Of a stretch of DNA of 64,000 nucleotides, positions 21,856 to 31,647 are shown piece by piece. The stretch is from Tricholoma matsutake. Its lineage: Eukaryota; Basidiomycota; Agaricomycetes; Agaricales; Tricholomataceae. Below the pieces are notes generated by a model. It saw only the letters and a program-made list of their open reading frames with translations, did no database searches and was not told the origin of the DNA. The translations under genes were made by a program, and so were the position numbers. How positions within the stretch are numbered: the stretch's first letter is position 1; each line of letters begins with the position of its first letter. The DNA is taken from positions 558,001-622,000 of the forward strand of contig AP026549.1 of NCBI GenBank assembly GCA_026075535.2, given 5' to 3'.

Positions 21856-22560
21856 GATTCTATCTGCGATGCTGTCTCTTTCTTCCACCTCCTCTGGTAT
21901 GTCTTCATCATAGAAAAAACCTTGCCCAATTCCATCCAGCCCATGCTCTGTAATGTTGCCTAGACTATCCTCGCCCTATTCATGCTCTTCTGGGGGCCCA
22001 TGATTGGACTCCCTCATCTTTGTGATCATCTTCACCTCCTGTTTCCTTTGCTCTGTGTCTTCCTCCTTCACCCATTTCATGAACTCTTCCTGCTGCTCCA
22101 CTAGTTCCATACCATCCCTAGGAACAAACTCACGCAACTGCTGTGCACTGAACCCCCGAGCACCGTCTAGCATTTCAAGCTTATATGAGTTGGCTATACA
22201 GTCTGAGATCCTACAGGGTGGTGACCACATGGTGGCTAACTTCGTATCCATGCTCAACACTCCTGCAAGGTCGCTTCAGTAGACTTGGACAAGTTGTCCG
22301 CAATAGAATATGACTTCACCCAGTTTAGACTTGAGAACCTTGCAGTCAAAGGATGCTTTGCGACATATTGCATGGTGGACAGCTTCTGCATATCCATCAA
22401 GCCATTGTTGAGCAACATACACCATGTGAGTGTCAATGGTGATGGGTGTCAGGAAGGCTGTACTAACTTCCAAGGGCATGTTTGGAGTGTTAATGACCAT
22501 CCCAAGCAGTAGTTCCTTTGGCAAGAATTTCAAAGCTGGGAGGATCCGCCAATTAAGGAT
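21856..22560 (-). pseudogene. Ty3/gypsy element 2: C-terminal part of pol
   Basis: Two minus-strand frames (22276-22533 and 21976-22260) and a short continuation follow the integrase. They show a proline- and acid-rich tail ending GIGQGFFYDED, PEEVEERDS. No chromodomain is seen. Stop codons near 21975 and frame changes near 22270 interrupt it. There is no recognisable 3' LTR before the Helitron 2 helicase begins, so the element is truncated here. Confidence 0.55.
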
Positions 22561-22593
22561 GCAAATGGCTTCCTCAAAATGATCTGGCCAGTT

Positions 22594-23299
22594 TCATGGA
22601 AGTTGTGAAATCAATGTCTCTTGCCAGTTATCTTCACCCAACTCGGGAGCACATAGACAGGCTAGTATATAAATGAGCAGCTTGTTGGTACCTTCGACAA
22701 GACCGTTGACCCAGGGGGAGTAGGCAGATACCATGTGAGTCTTCATCCCCCATTTTGCGCAGTGATCCTTCACCTCGCTGCCTGTGAAGTGTGTGCTGCC
22801 ATCTGTCATGAAGGTTTCTGGTGGTGTGAAATTATGGAAGATGTCCATCAAGGATTTTACCATTGTTTTTGTGTTGCCCTTCATCTTGAACTTGTGGCCC
22901 CACACGTGTTGTGATGCTGTATCAAGGTATAGTCCGACAGTTTGGAATCCACCTTTACCTTGTGGCAGGGATAGGTAGTCACCCACAAGTGATTCAAAGG
23001 GATGTTGTCATGTAATTGGACTCAAAAGGAAATGTAGGTGTGTACCTCTGAATCCTTTGCAGTGTGCACACATCATGATGCATGTATGTGAGTGCCATGA
23101 TCCATCTCGAGTAATGCATCAATGACCTGGGCAAAGATTGGCTCACTGTTAAAGCGATTTCTGAGTGCCGCACATTCATCTGAGATTTTGACTTGAAGCA
23201 TGTCATGGATGACACCTGCAGCTGGACTAACACTCCATTTGCTTCCATCGCCATCCCCTTTGGGTAGGCCTTCATATTGGTGACTGAGGCTGTCTGCAA
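22594..23299 (-). pseudogene. Ty3/gypsy element 2: integrase
   Basis: The segment 22594-22986 shows the core triad in GLYLDTASQHVWG, FMTDGSTHFTG and SPWVNGLVEGTNK, with the expected spacing. The preceding frame has an MHHDVCTLQR block that fits the end of the zinc-binding module. Frame breaks separate it from RNase H upstream and from the tail downstream. The enzyme inserts element cDNA into the genome; this copy is disrupted. Confidence 0.8.
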
Positions 23300-23783
23300 T
23301 GTTCACGACACCTGGTACATGTTGCATGCCCACAATATTATGCGCCATTACACCATCACGCCAACATGCATGGGTTGCATTCAGATTTTTGCTAAGGAGG
23401 ACATCATGTAGGGCTTGACAGTCAGTTTCGACCTCCACTGGGAATCCCCACAAGATGTCGGTGAATTTGTCGAAGCAGAATTTCAGAGCTGCAAATTCGA
23501 GGAGAAATGGTTTGTACTTCTCCTCGGATGATGATGTGTGCTTTGATGCATATCCCAATGGGTGGAGTCGTGTGACCTTCTTTCCACCTGGCAGAATCGT
23601 AGTGACCTTCTGCAAAAGCACTCCTGCAAATGCATCCTTTGAACTGTCTGTTGTGAGTATGAATGGGGTACCATCGAACTGTGGTGCCTGCAGAACAGGT
23701 TCAGATATGAATCTCCTTTTTAGGTCTAGGAATGTCTTAGTATGCTCTGGTTTCCAGATGTCCATGAGCTTATAGTTACGCAT
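23073..23783 (-). pseudogene. Ty3/gypsy element 2: RNase H
   Basis: A 236-residue frame begins with the RT connection (KTFLDLKRRFISEPVL) and continues with the RNase H core: TTDSSKDAFAGVLLQ, HPLGYASKHTSSSEEKY, and VETDCQALHDVL. The catalytic Asp, Glu and Asp positions appear present (TDSS, SEEKY, TDCQ). It overlaps the start of the integrase frame at 23073-23299, showing a frame change. Confidence 0.8.
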
Positions 23784-24093
23784 GACACGTTGATACCTTT
23801 GCTTCCCAAGACCTTTAGGTACATTGACAGCTCATAAAATATCACGCAGTGGCTTCTTGACAATGGAGTAACCTTTTATGAGGTCACAGAAGTCCTAAGA
23901 ACCCTTCCAGATGGTATGCATCTTGTGGCTGGCTCCAGTTTACTATCACAGTGAGCTTTGATAAGTCTGGGCTAACACCATTTGGCCCCACTGTAGCTCC
24001 TGCAAACACCACTTCGGTCATGAAAAGTCAGAGCTTGCTTGGTGAGAGCAAGAGTCCTTCCTGGTGTACACGTTCTAGGAGTATCTTTAGCTT

Positions 24094-25137
24094 TCACATT
24101 CCTTCCTCAAATGTGTCTGATGCGGAGCCTCCATCATTGATGAAGAGTTCAACTGTACCATCTGCCACAAGGTCATGCATATGCTCTCCTGTAAGTTGGG
24201 TGAACTCTGAAGGGCCACCTGTTACACTGAATGGAAGGCGGAGATATTTGAAGTAGCCCCATCCTTCAATGTAAAAGGTAATGTATGGTTGGGAGTCTGG
24301 ATGAATGGAAATCACGTAGAAGCCAGCTGCGAAGTCGAATACATGGATGTATCGATGGCCTGACAGGCATTGTTGTTTTGCCCATATGTCACCTTGGGGC
24401 ATTGGCGCAATCTTGGTGACTTTATTGATTTCTCCAAAATCTTGACACATTTGCCATTTGATGTCTGTGTGTGCCCCTTCATTACTGGTTGATGTAGGGC
24501 ATGGTGGGAGGTCTGGCATGCCGGGGATACCATTCTCGATGCACTGGTCATTAACAAGATGTTTTAGCTCGTCCAAAGATAGTCCTTGCCCATCATGAGT
24601 TTTCTTAGCGAGAACTGTGGGCATGACTGCTTGGACATTATGAGGGTGGATTGGTTTGATGATCCCTGTGGCTAGCATTTCACTGACTTTACTATGTATG
24701 AATGCTTTTTAAGGAGTGTTTAAGGTGCATTGACCAATTTTTGTGCAAAATATTGCATTGGTTGGTATGTCTAGTTTGTGAATGGCTCTGGGTACTGTAT
24801 TGACTTCACTGATTGCCAATGCAAAGCAATCCACAAACCTCTCCACAAGATCTAGGACATTACGATGCTGCTCAGGTGTTACATCAGAGACTATTTGGAT
24901 TTCAGCCAATATCTTAGCGACATGTTCTGGCTTGAATGGGTCTGTGTGATGAGTGAAGATGGGTTCATTGCTAGGCGAGACCTTGTTGATCATTAGCAGA
25001 GTGTCTGGTAAGGTGTTATCAATATTGCTGTTCATGCTATCAGCCTCGAGAGTGATGAGGACTTCCCTCAAGGGGGGCTGTTCAATACCCCCCACTTCAA
25101 TCACTTGTGGTTTTTTGTTATTGGCTTGTGGTAGCAT
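24094..25137 (-). pseudogene. Ty3/gypsy element 2: reverse transcriptase with altered YXDD box
   Basis: The frames 24709-25137 and 24094-24678 carry the RT region: ATGIIKPIHPHN, CQDFGEINKVTKIAPMPQGD, YIHVFDFAAGFYVI, LPFSVTGGPSEFTQL. The catalytic YXDD box reads ELFINDGGSA, so the first Asp of the pair is Asn. The first catalytic Asp in VFDFAAG is retained. Stop codons near 24679 and 24094 also break the frame. RT activity is therefore not expected. Confidence 0.83.
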
Positions 25138-25655
25138 TGATGGGAAACCATCGTCGACAATGCCAGCGGTGATAGTATCCTATGAGCTATGCCTATTTGA
25201 AGGGTTCTCAAGTGCGACCTCATGCATGTTTGTTTGCAGGGCTGATTCTTGTGTGTGTGTAATTGCTGCAGCAGACTCATGCTTGTCAAACGGAATCTCA
25301 TACCATTTTTCCGGTGATGTAGGGACTTGCCTCGGGGAGGGATTCATTTCTGAAGAGCCCCCTGATAAATCCTCCCACTGCTTCACATCTAGCATGAGGC
25401 TGATGCCTTGCTTATCCACAGTATCTGAGAGTGTATCATTAATCTGATTGCACAGGTGGACAATGGTTGTCATTGCTGGATTTGAGATGGTGACAATATC
25501 TGTTCCATAGTCATGTACTGCACCGAATGCATGTAGGAGTGGCTTTCCAAAGAGAAATCCCCAACCCTGATCACTATCAAAGACTTTGAATTCACCCTCT
25601 ATTCAGATGCCACCCAACTCCATTCTGAGGCAACATTGTGATGGGCACCAGCTTC

Positions 25656-26210
25656 CTAATCAGTGCTGGACATGATGAAAGATTGAAGAGCACATTGCTC
25701 CAACCATAGCACCTCCATCAAATAGTGCTTTGACTTGTGTGATTTCCCCGTTCGTGCTGTGGAGTAGTAGTTGATGCATGAATGGATTTTCAGTTGTTCT
25801 TGTACTCTTTTCATGTGTCGCTGAATACAGGTCAATGACATTGTCATTCGCAGAGGGATCATCTACAGTGCTGACAGTAGTATCAATAGTGTGGTTCTGT
25901 TCTGTGGATGCAGATGGATTATCCTGGGCCGTCTGCTTGTCTGTTAAGCCGACGGCCCTTCCCCATTTCCCTGACTACTATAGAAGCATGGGGTCATGCC
26001 CAGCCATGTAGCTATGTCATCTGTTGTAGTCCCTACAATGTTAACTTGTGCTGTGAGGCATTGGGCACCAGCATGACCCAAAATGTTACTGCAAATTGAG
26101 CACCACACTCTCTCATGCACATTCAATGGTTCTGCCATCATACAATTCCTCCTGTCATGCCCCACTAATCCACAGTTATAACACTCACCCGAACATGGTG
26201 GTGCTGTTCC
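25656..26210 (-). pseudogene. Ty3/gypsy element 2: nucleocapsid zinc knuckles and protease
   Basis: The minus strand encodes a CCHC knuckle (CYNCGLVGHDRRNC, around 26150-26190) and a second Cys/His cluster (CSICSNILGHAGAQC). Farther on, around 25700-25760, is VKALFDGGAM, the likely aspartic protease active site with DGGA in place of the usual DSGA. Frames change between these blocks. In intact elements these form the C-terminal part of gag and the protease. Confidence 0.7.
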
Positions 26211-26540
26211 AGGGGTTAAGGGAAATCCTGTGTCCTCAGAGACTCTTGCGTTGTCTCCATACAGACGTCTCCATTGTCAGATCTGCTCAGCATAGGTTTC
26301 AAAGCCTTGTTGTGAGTTGGGCTGCACGAGCCATGCTGTGATGCATTCCCTGACCTTCGCCTTCTGTTCCTCAGTGGCTGGTGGGCATGGCTGGGATGGA
26401 TGGTAAGGATTTGCTTGGTTGATGCCCACAACAGTAGCAGTGTTCTGGCATGGAGCATATGTTTGTCACTGTAAAGGCTGTTGACCCGTAATGGTTGTGT
26501 GAGCTAGTTGAGCACAGATGGCTGCAGTTGATGAGGGAGG

Positions 26541-27395
26541 TCAGGTAGTGGTGGCTTGTTCAATATGGGTGAGCCTTGCTTCCATTGCTTGTTTCTCTGT
26601 GATGCACTCAGTGTGTTTCCTTACACCATCGCGAATGTGACTTGGATCGACATCTTTGATGGCTTTACAAAAGGCCATCCAATCAGTATGAGATTCACCA
26701 ACTTTGCTTTTCAGGATGTCAGGTAGGTTATTGTGAACTTGCCAGATGCTTGTTGTAGTCTTCTCAAATTTTGTGTGCTTTGCTAGATCGAGTAGCTTGT
26801 CTGCGAAAATCTTGTGTGTTGCCATGGCAACCCCCAAGTGCATCTCCATCTTATTCAGCTCCTCCATCCCCAATCTCATCTCCAATATCTCCCTCTCCAG
26901 TTCTGGCTTCATCTTCTTCACTGCCTCTGCTCCTGGAAACCTTGCAATGAAACTTGCCTCAAACCCCTGCCATGATGTCTCTTTTGAACCTTCATCTGTG
27001 TACCATTCCTCTGCTGGCAAGTTTGATGCAGGGTAGTCCATGAAGCATTTGATCCACTCTTTATTGGATGTGATGGATAAGTTTCGCATCATCCTTTGGA
27101 AGGTCTTCAGGAAGTCTTTGGGTTGGATGTTCCCATTGAGCTCTCCACCAAATGGCTCGATGTTCATTACATTCACCATATTAGGGGCTTTCTTGTGTGC
27201 TGGGGTTGCTGAAACTGGTTGAGGGGTTGTTACTTGTGTGGGAGGCGGAGTGGTCAGAAAGTTTGGGGATTGTGAGGTGATATCCTGGGGAATGGGATGA
27301 GGAGTAGGTATTGGAAGGCTATTTACCATAGATGAGGGGGTTGTTGAAATATCTGATTTGGTGTCCAGTAAGAATGAGGAATCTGATGAATGCAT
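26541..27395 (-). pseudogene. Ty3/gypsy element 2: gag capsid
   Basis: A 284-residue open frame has a Pro/Thr/Ser-rich N-terminal part (residues 1-75) and a capsid-like helical domain starting MNIEPFGGELNGNIQPKDFL and containing WYTDEGSK, WQGFEASFIARFPG and ELEREILEMRLGM. This is the form of retrotransposon gag in fungi. The frame itself is undamaged, but the rest of the element is broken, so I class it with the dead element. The stretch 26211-26540 joining it to the zinc knuckles is in other frames. Confidence 0.75.
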
Positions 27396-27756
27396 GGGAG
27401 CAGGAATGGATGCATGGCATGCTGCAAAGTGGCCATTGACTCATGGTTGATGCTGCCAATGACTGCTAGTCATATTAAAGAGAAGAGAACGTGTAAAATG
27501 CGAGGGTAGCACAAGGTAGTTACTCAAAGCAGACAGGCATGGGTAATGAAAAACACAAGCTCAGTAGGCACAACTCCAGGACTCAAGCTAAAACTCAAAG
27601 ATGACAGCAGGCAGAGGGAAGACAAGGCTGGGTATGAATCACGGTCTCATCACCAAGATGGACATGCCAGAGGTGGTCCCTGTTCAGGCAATCCGGTCCA
27701 TGACTATGTTCTGGCTTCCTTCTAACTATCACATGCATGACTACTAACTAAGTCAC
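27396..27756. other. Gag-upstream leader without recognisable LTR
   Basis: No gene seen. It lies where the 5' LTR and primer-binding site of gypsy element 2 should be, but I could not find a partner sequence near the other end. Confidence 0.35.
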
Positions 27757-28206
27757 ATGACTACCAGGAGTAGGTGCCAGGCGCCCTACTCCACTGCTCT
27801 TCAGGAAGCCATGGCATATAGTTCTGATTCATCATCTGCCCCTATGGGTTCCCCAACTGGCTTTGATGCCGCTGACTTCTACCTTGATGATTCTACCTCT
27901 TCATCTCCACCCTCAAATCCCCTATCAGCTTTTGCCACTGCATCTGATGCGGCAGATGTTTTCCTCTCATCATCAGAGACAGAGTCTACTGGACCTCAGG
28001 GTGAATCTAATGCTGATGCTGATGATGCCAGTGCCAATTCTGACTCGGAGGACAATTTTAGTGATGAGTCCCCCAGCACCTCCCAGATAGAGCACCCCAC
28101 TCCTTCTTGCATCACGCTGCCCATCTATGCTCATGCAGACTTTGATTATGTTGATGACACTTGGTTGCATGGCTCTGATGATATGGACACTACAGATGAT
28201 GGATGA
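27757..28206 (+). CDS. Hypothetical acidic Ser/Asp-rich protein (149 aa)
   Basis: An open frame from ATG encodes a strongly acidic, serine- and aspartate-rich, probably disordered protein with no known domain, ending DTTDDG. The overlapping +2 frame is also open for 75 codons because of the biased composition. It faces away from the gypsy gag. It may be a small orphan gene, the first exon of a decayed gene, or a composition artefact. I do not recognise it and assign no function. Confidence 0.3.
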   Translation: MTTRSRCQAPYSTALQEAMAYSSDSSSAPMGSPTGFDAADFYLDDSTSSSPPSNPLSAFATASDAADVFLSSSETESTGPQGESNADADDASANSDSEDNFSDESPSTSQIEHPTPSCITLPIYAHADFDYVDDTWLHGSDDMDTTDDG

Positions 28207-29599
28207 TGGTCATTTATTTCATTTACATATTCTATCATGAACATGTAGTAATAATTGTTGGTGCTTCTGGAACACCAAACATTTTCTGCCCAATCCCTAA
28301 TCCCGGTGCCAGTGCTGTGCTCAATTCCAATGCTAATTTCTGATTTCATGAAGGCCTGTATTCTGTGTCTGCTGCTGCTGATGTCAGTAAATTTTTAATT
28401 TCTGCCAGTGCCAGTGCTGACCCATTTCATAGGTCTGCATACTACAACAAATGAATTATCGCTAAATGAGGCATTTATCATACATGTCACTATATAACCT
28501 TCAGCATCAGGAAATTTCCTTAGATGGATTGACCAACACCAATCAGGTTGGCAAGCTGATCCCATTTGGTAGGTCTGCACTACATGGAAAATTATTGCAT
28601 CATTGCCCCTAGCTATGCCATACAGTCTCCTAGTCTCCTATGCACATCTATACCAAGACTGTTAGCCTGATGCCATACCATATATTTATGCTGATGCCAT
28701 TGCCATTGCCATTGCCATTGCTGTTGCCATTGCCAAGTACCACCATGTCCAACGCTATCTCTGATCTGTATATTAACATTCTTCATGGTGTATAAGCAAG
28801 AATTGTAAAAGTGTATTCATTTGATACTAGTACATATCATACATGCTATGAGAGCATTTGACAGCTAGGTTGTACTGTTATGGCAAAGTGGTGCCTGATG
28901 CCGATGCTGTACTTCTATGCCAATGCCGAGTACCATGTATGCTATCTCTGATCTGTATATTATTAACATTCTTCATAGTGTATCAGAAGCAAGAATTGTA
29001 AAAGTGTATTCATTTGATACTAGTACATGTTATACATACTATGAGAGCGTTTGATGGCATCCACTGAACCCGTATCATTTGATACATTGTATGTGTTTGA
29101 TAGACCACATTATTTGGTACAGTGTAGCTTACCTATGTGTTATTATCCCTCGACACTTGGTCTATATTGAGTGGTATACTCCCTTCACCAATCCACTCAA
29201 CAGCAATCAACTCCTGTACAAGATTTCTCCCCTTCAAGACCAAAATGGTGGACACATCTGTAGTGTCATCCTGCTTGTGAACATTTGGCATAGTATTCAT
29301 CTTTTTCCAAAATTTGGCCTATCCATACCTCAGGAATGGACCAGGAGCAATGTTCTTGACTTGTGTAGTTCATTTTACATGAATTGTTTCACTGACAGGC
29401 ATTTGTACTGAATACTTTGTTGAACCACAATTTTACATTAAGTCACATAAGTAACCGAAAACCATGAAAATACTACAACAACTAACTGCAATATTCCGTG
29501 TAAACCAATTTTGAGCAATATACAGCACTTTTGTACTTCATTTGTATTTTTCTACATCATCCCTTTCACTGATGCAAATTTTACCATGTAGGATTTTCC
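28207..29599 (+). repeat. Non-coding region with a ~190-base tandem duplication
   Basis: Two consecutive copies (about 28740-28925 and 28930-29055) share TATCTCTGATCTGTATATT and GCAAGAATTGTAAAAGTG. A (GCCATT)n run lies at 28692-28737. A shorter pair, CATTT...TAGGTCTGCA, occurs near 28425 and 28565. No coding potential is recognised. Confidence 0.75.
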
Positions 29600-30735
29600 T
29601 GATGACAGCCATCAGCACCTCAAAGCAGAAGAAGGAGACGGTTCCAGCACACTTTGAGGAGATTCTTGGTAGCTCTGCTGAGTCGCACTGGAGAAAGGTT
29701 CATACATTATTGTTGACTCCCAAAAGTAGTAATGCAAACACTCAGAGATGTTGGCAGGTACAGAGCGACAAGCTGGTCACTAGCACTCATGCTATAAATG
29801 AAGACACATTGAAGGCACTGTACAAGTTCAATCTCAGCATCCCTGATGTCGAGTTTGGCCTAAACCCCCACAAGAGAAAGCCCGAACACCCCGAGAGCTG
29901 GGGAGGGTCAGCAATCTGGACCATGCTAGGGTTTGCATACATCCTCTTGTTTTTGTGCCTGCTCTGTTATGATGAGGCACTGACTCTTCGCTGGCACTGG
30001 ATGAAGCTCGAGACTGTAGACAGCTAGTATCAGCTTAAAGTCTCCCTCCCATGTTGGAAAACACACCAGGTGGGCAGTGAGCATGCACAGCTTGTGGCAG
30101 TGGCCCAGTGGAATGGACCGTGCTGATTTGTACTGTTCCCATTTTACCTGTATCCACAAGGCCAGCCTCATAATTTCTCCTTTCTGAAATATTATATTTG
30201 AGACAAAATTTCTGTTTGTAGAAATTTTGTCTGAAATATAATATTTCACAAAGAATTTCTAACTATATTTCAGAAAGGAGAAATTGCCTTGTGATGAGAA
30301 CAGGGAGAAGCCATGGCTGTGCCCAATACTTGCGTTGTGAAGGTGGGTCCAGTACAACAAAGGAAACCTCAAAGGATATGTGTTCTGCAAGAAAGTCAGT
30401 GCCACCCAGAGCAGTGGATGGTGGGTTGGTTGCTTGTACAGGATGGCCAATGCTCGTACTTATGATGCCAGTCCATGGATTCCTTTTTAGAGTGCTTTCA
30501 AAACAACCTGCTGGATATCAGCATCAACCCATGACTATATGGCACTCATTCCTTCCATCGCAGGGGATGTCAGTACGTACTGTACATGGCTATGGTTGTC
30601 CGATGGCCCATCCGCGACATTTGCACCTGGGGAGGCTGGGCAGAGAACTTTGACAACACAGGAACGATCTTCAAATACCTGCTATGCTGGACAGACGGCA
30701 CCTCAGTGGAGCGACAAGACTATTTCAACCCTAGT
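29600..30735 (+). pseudogene. Crypton-like tyrosine recombinase relic
   Basis: The plus strand gives, in order, a core-binding-like part (29610-29900) and WTMLGFAYILLFLCLLCYDEALTL. After an in-frame TAG at about 30025-30027 come KVSLPCWKTHQ, then REKPWLCPILA with KGYVFCKK. The C-terminal box follows: YGTHSFHRRGCQY, IRDICTWGGWAENFD, GTIFKYLLCW. This matches the layout of fungal Crypton-type tyrosine recombinases, with the HxxR-like box in THSFHRRG. The position expected to hold the first catalytic Arg in LLRxDEA is Cys (LLCYDEA). Stops near 30027 and 30520 and a 114-base hairpin insertion (30172-30285) show it is dead. Family assignment is by remembered motifs. Confidence 0.7.
30172..30285. 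mobile_element. Hairpin MITE-like insertion in the recombinase relic
   Basis: The outer arms AATTTCTCCTTTCTGAAAT (30172-30190) and their exact complement (30267-30285) enclose a second inverted pair of 25 bases with one mismatch (30189-30213 and 30220-30244). The whole could fold into one long stem. It sits inside the recombinase reading frame. No clear target duplication is visible. Confidence 0.8.
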
Positions 30736-30814
30736 TGACGAGGGGGAAACCCTTGTGGGACATGTGGGCATACATGCTGGTGTGCCTAGCAAACATATAT
30801 TCTACAGAGCATCG

Positions 30815-30961
30815 TCTCGCATCACTTGGATAAGTCTATGTAGAATTCTGGTGGGGGCTGATGTACAGCCTACAAAAGAAACATCTCGAGTCACTAGGAT
30901 AAGTCTATGTAAAATTGTATAGATGGCTGGTGGGGAATGACGTACAGCCTACAAAAGAAAT
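30815..30961 (+). repeat. Two-copy tandem repeat of about 72 bases
   Basis: Both copies share GGATAAGTCTATGTA, CTGGTGGGG and GTACAGCCTACAAAAGAAA. It follows the C-terminal end of the recombinase relic. A (GA)n run follows at about 30991-31006. Confidence 0.8.
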
Positions 30962-31647
30962 GTGAGATGTGCAAGGGTGAGAAGATAGAAAGAGAGAGAG
31001 AGAGAAAACTCATGGCCATCAAGCATCGTCATGTCAGCCTTGAGATGATAGCTGCAAAGTGTAGTTGACATCAAACAGGGTTGTAATCCCCACTCCTCCG
31101 AGCATGAATGGGAATTGGTCTAGAGGTCGAGGCAACAGTTAAGGTGTTCAAGCATGTGTAGTATATATAGATGAAATGGGAGACGAGGGTGTCGATAGCC
31201 CACTGATGAGGGATGCTGGTACTGATATGGCTGCAGGTGAGGTGTTCAAGCATGAGCAAGCATGAGGAAATGGGGGATGAGAGGCTCGACACTGATATGG
31301 CTGCTGCTATTGAGTGGGGTGGGGATAGCAGAGAAGATAGCAAAGAAGATTGAAGGTTCTCTGTTGAAACTCGACATCAGCCATGTGCAATGATAGAAAG
31401 ACAGGCACACATACCAGAAGACGGGCCCAATCCCAAAGAGGGTGAAAACAACAGGAAAATGAGCATGCTCAAGAAAAGCCTGAGGGGACGAAGCCAGCGC
31501 AGCGAACAGTGACATATGTGCACGGACTGTCAATGGGACTGTAAATGGCACCATGGTGTGGTTGACAGGTGACAGTCCCTTGGTGGGAAATTGATGGTCT
31601 CTCCATGTGACCAAGCCAGCTGTGACAAGTTCCCAGTGGAGGCCAAT
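30962..31647. other. Upstream region of the CRN-kinase gene
   Basis: An imperfect duplication of about 106 bases (around 31137-31240 and 31243-31310) shares GTTCAAGCATG and ACTGATATGGCTGC. A TATATATAGATGA stretch at about 31160 could be promoter-like, but it is nearly 490 bases before the likely start codon. No gene seen. Confidence 0.4.
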
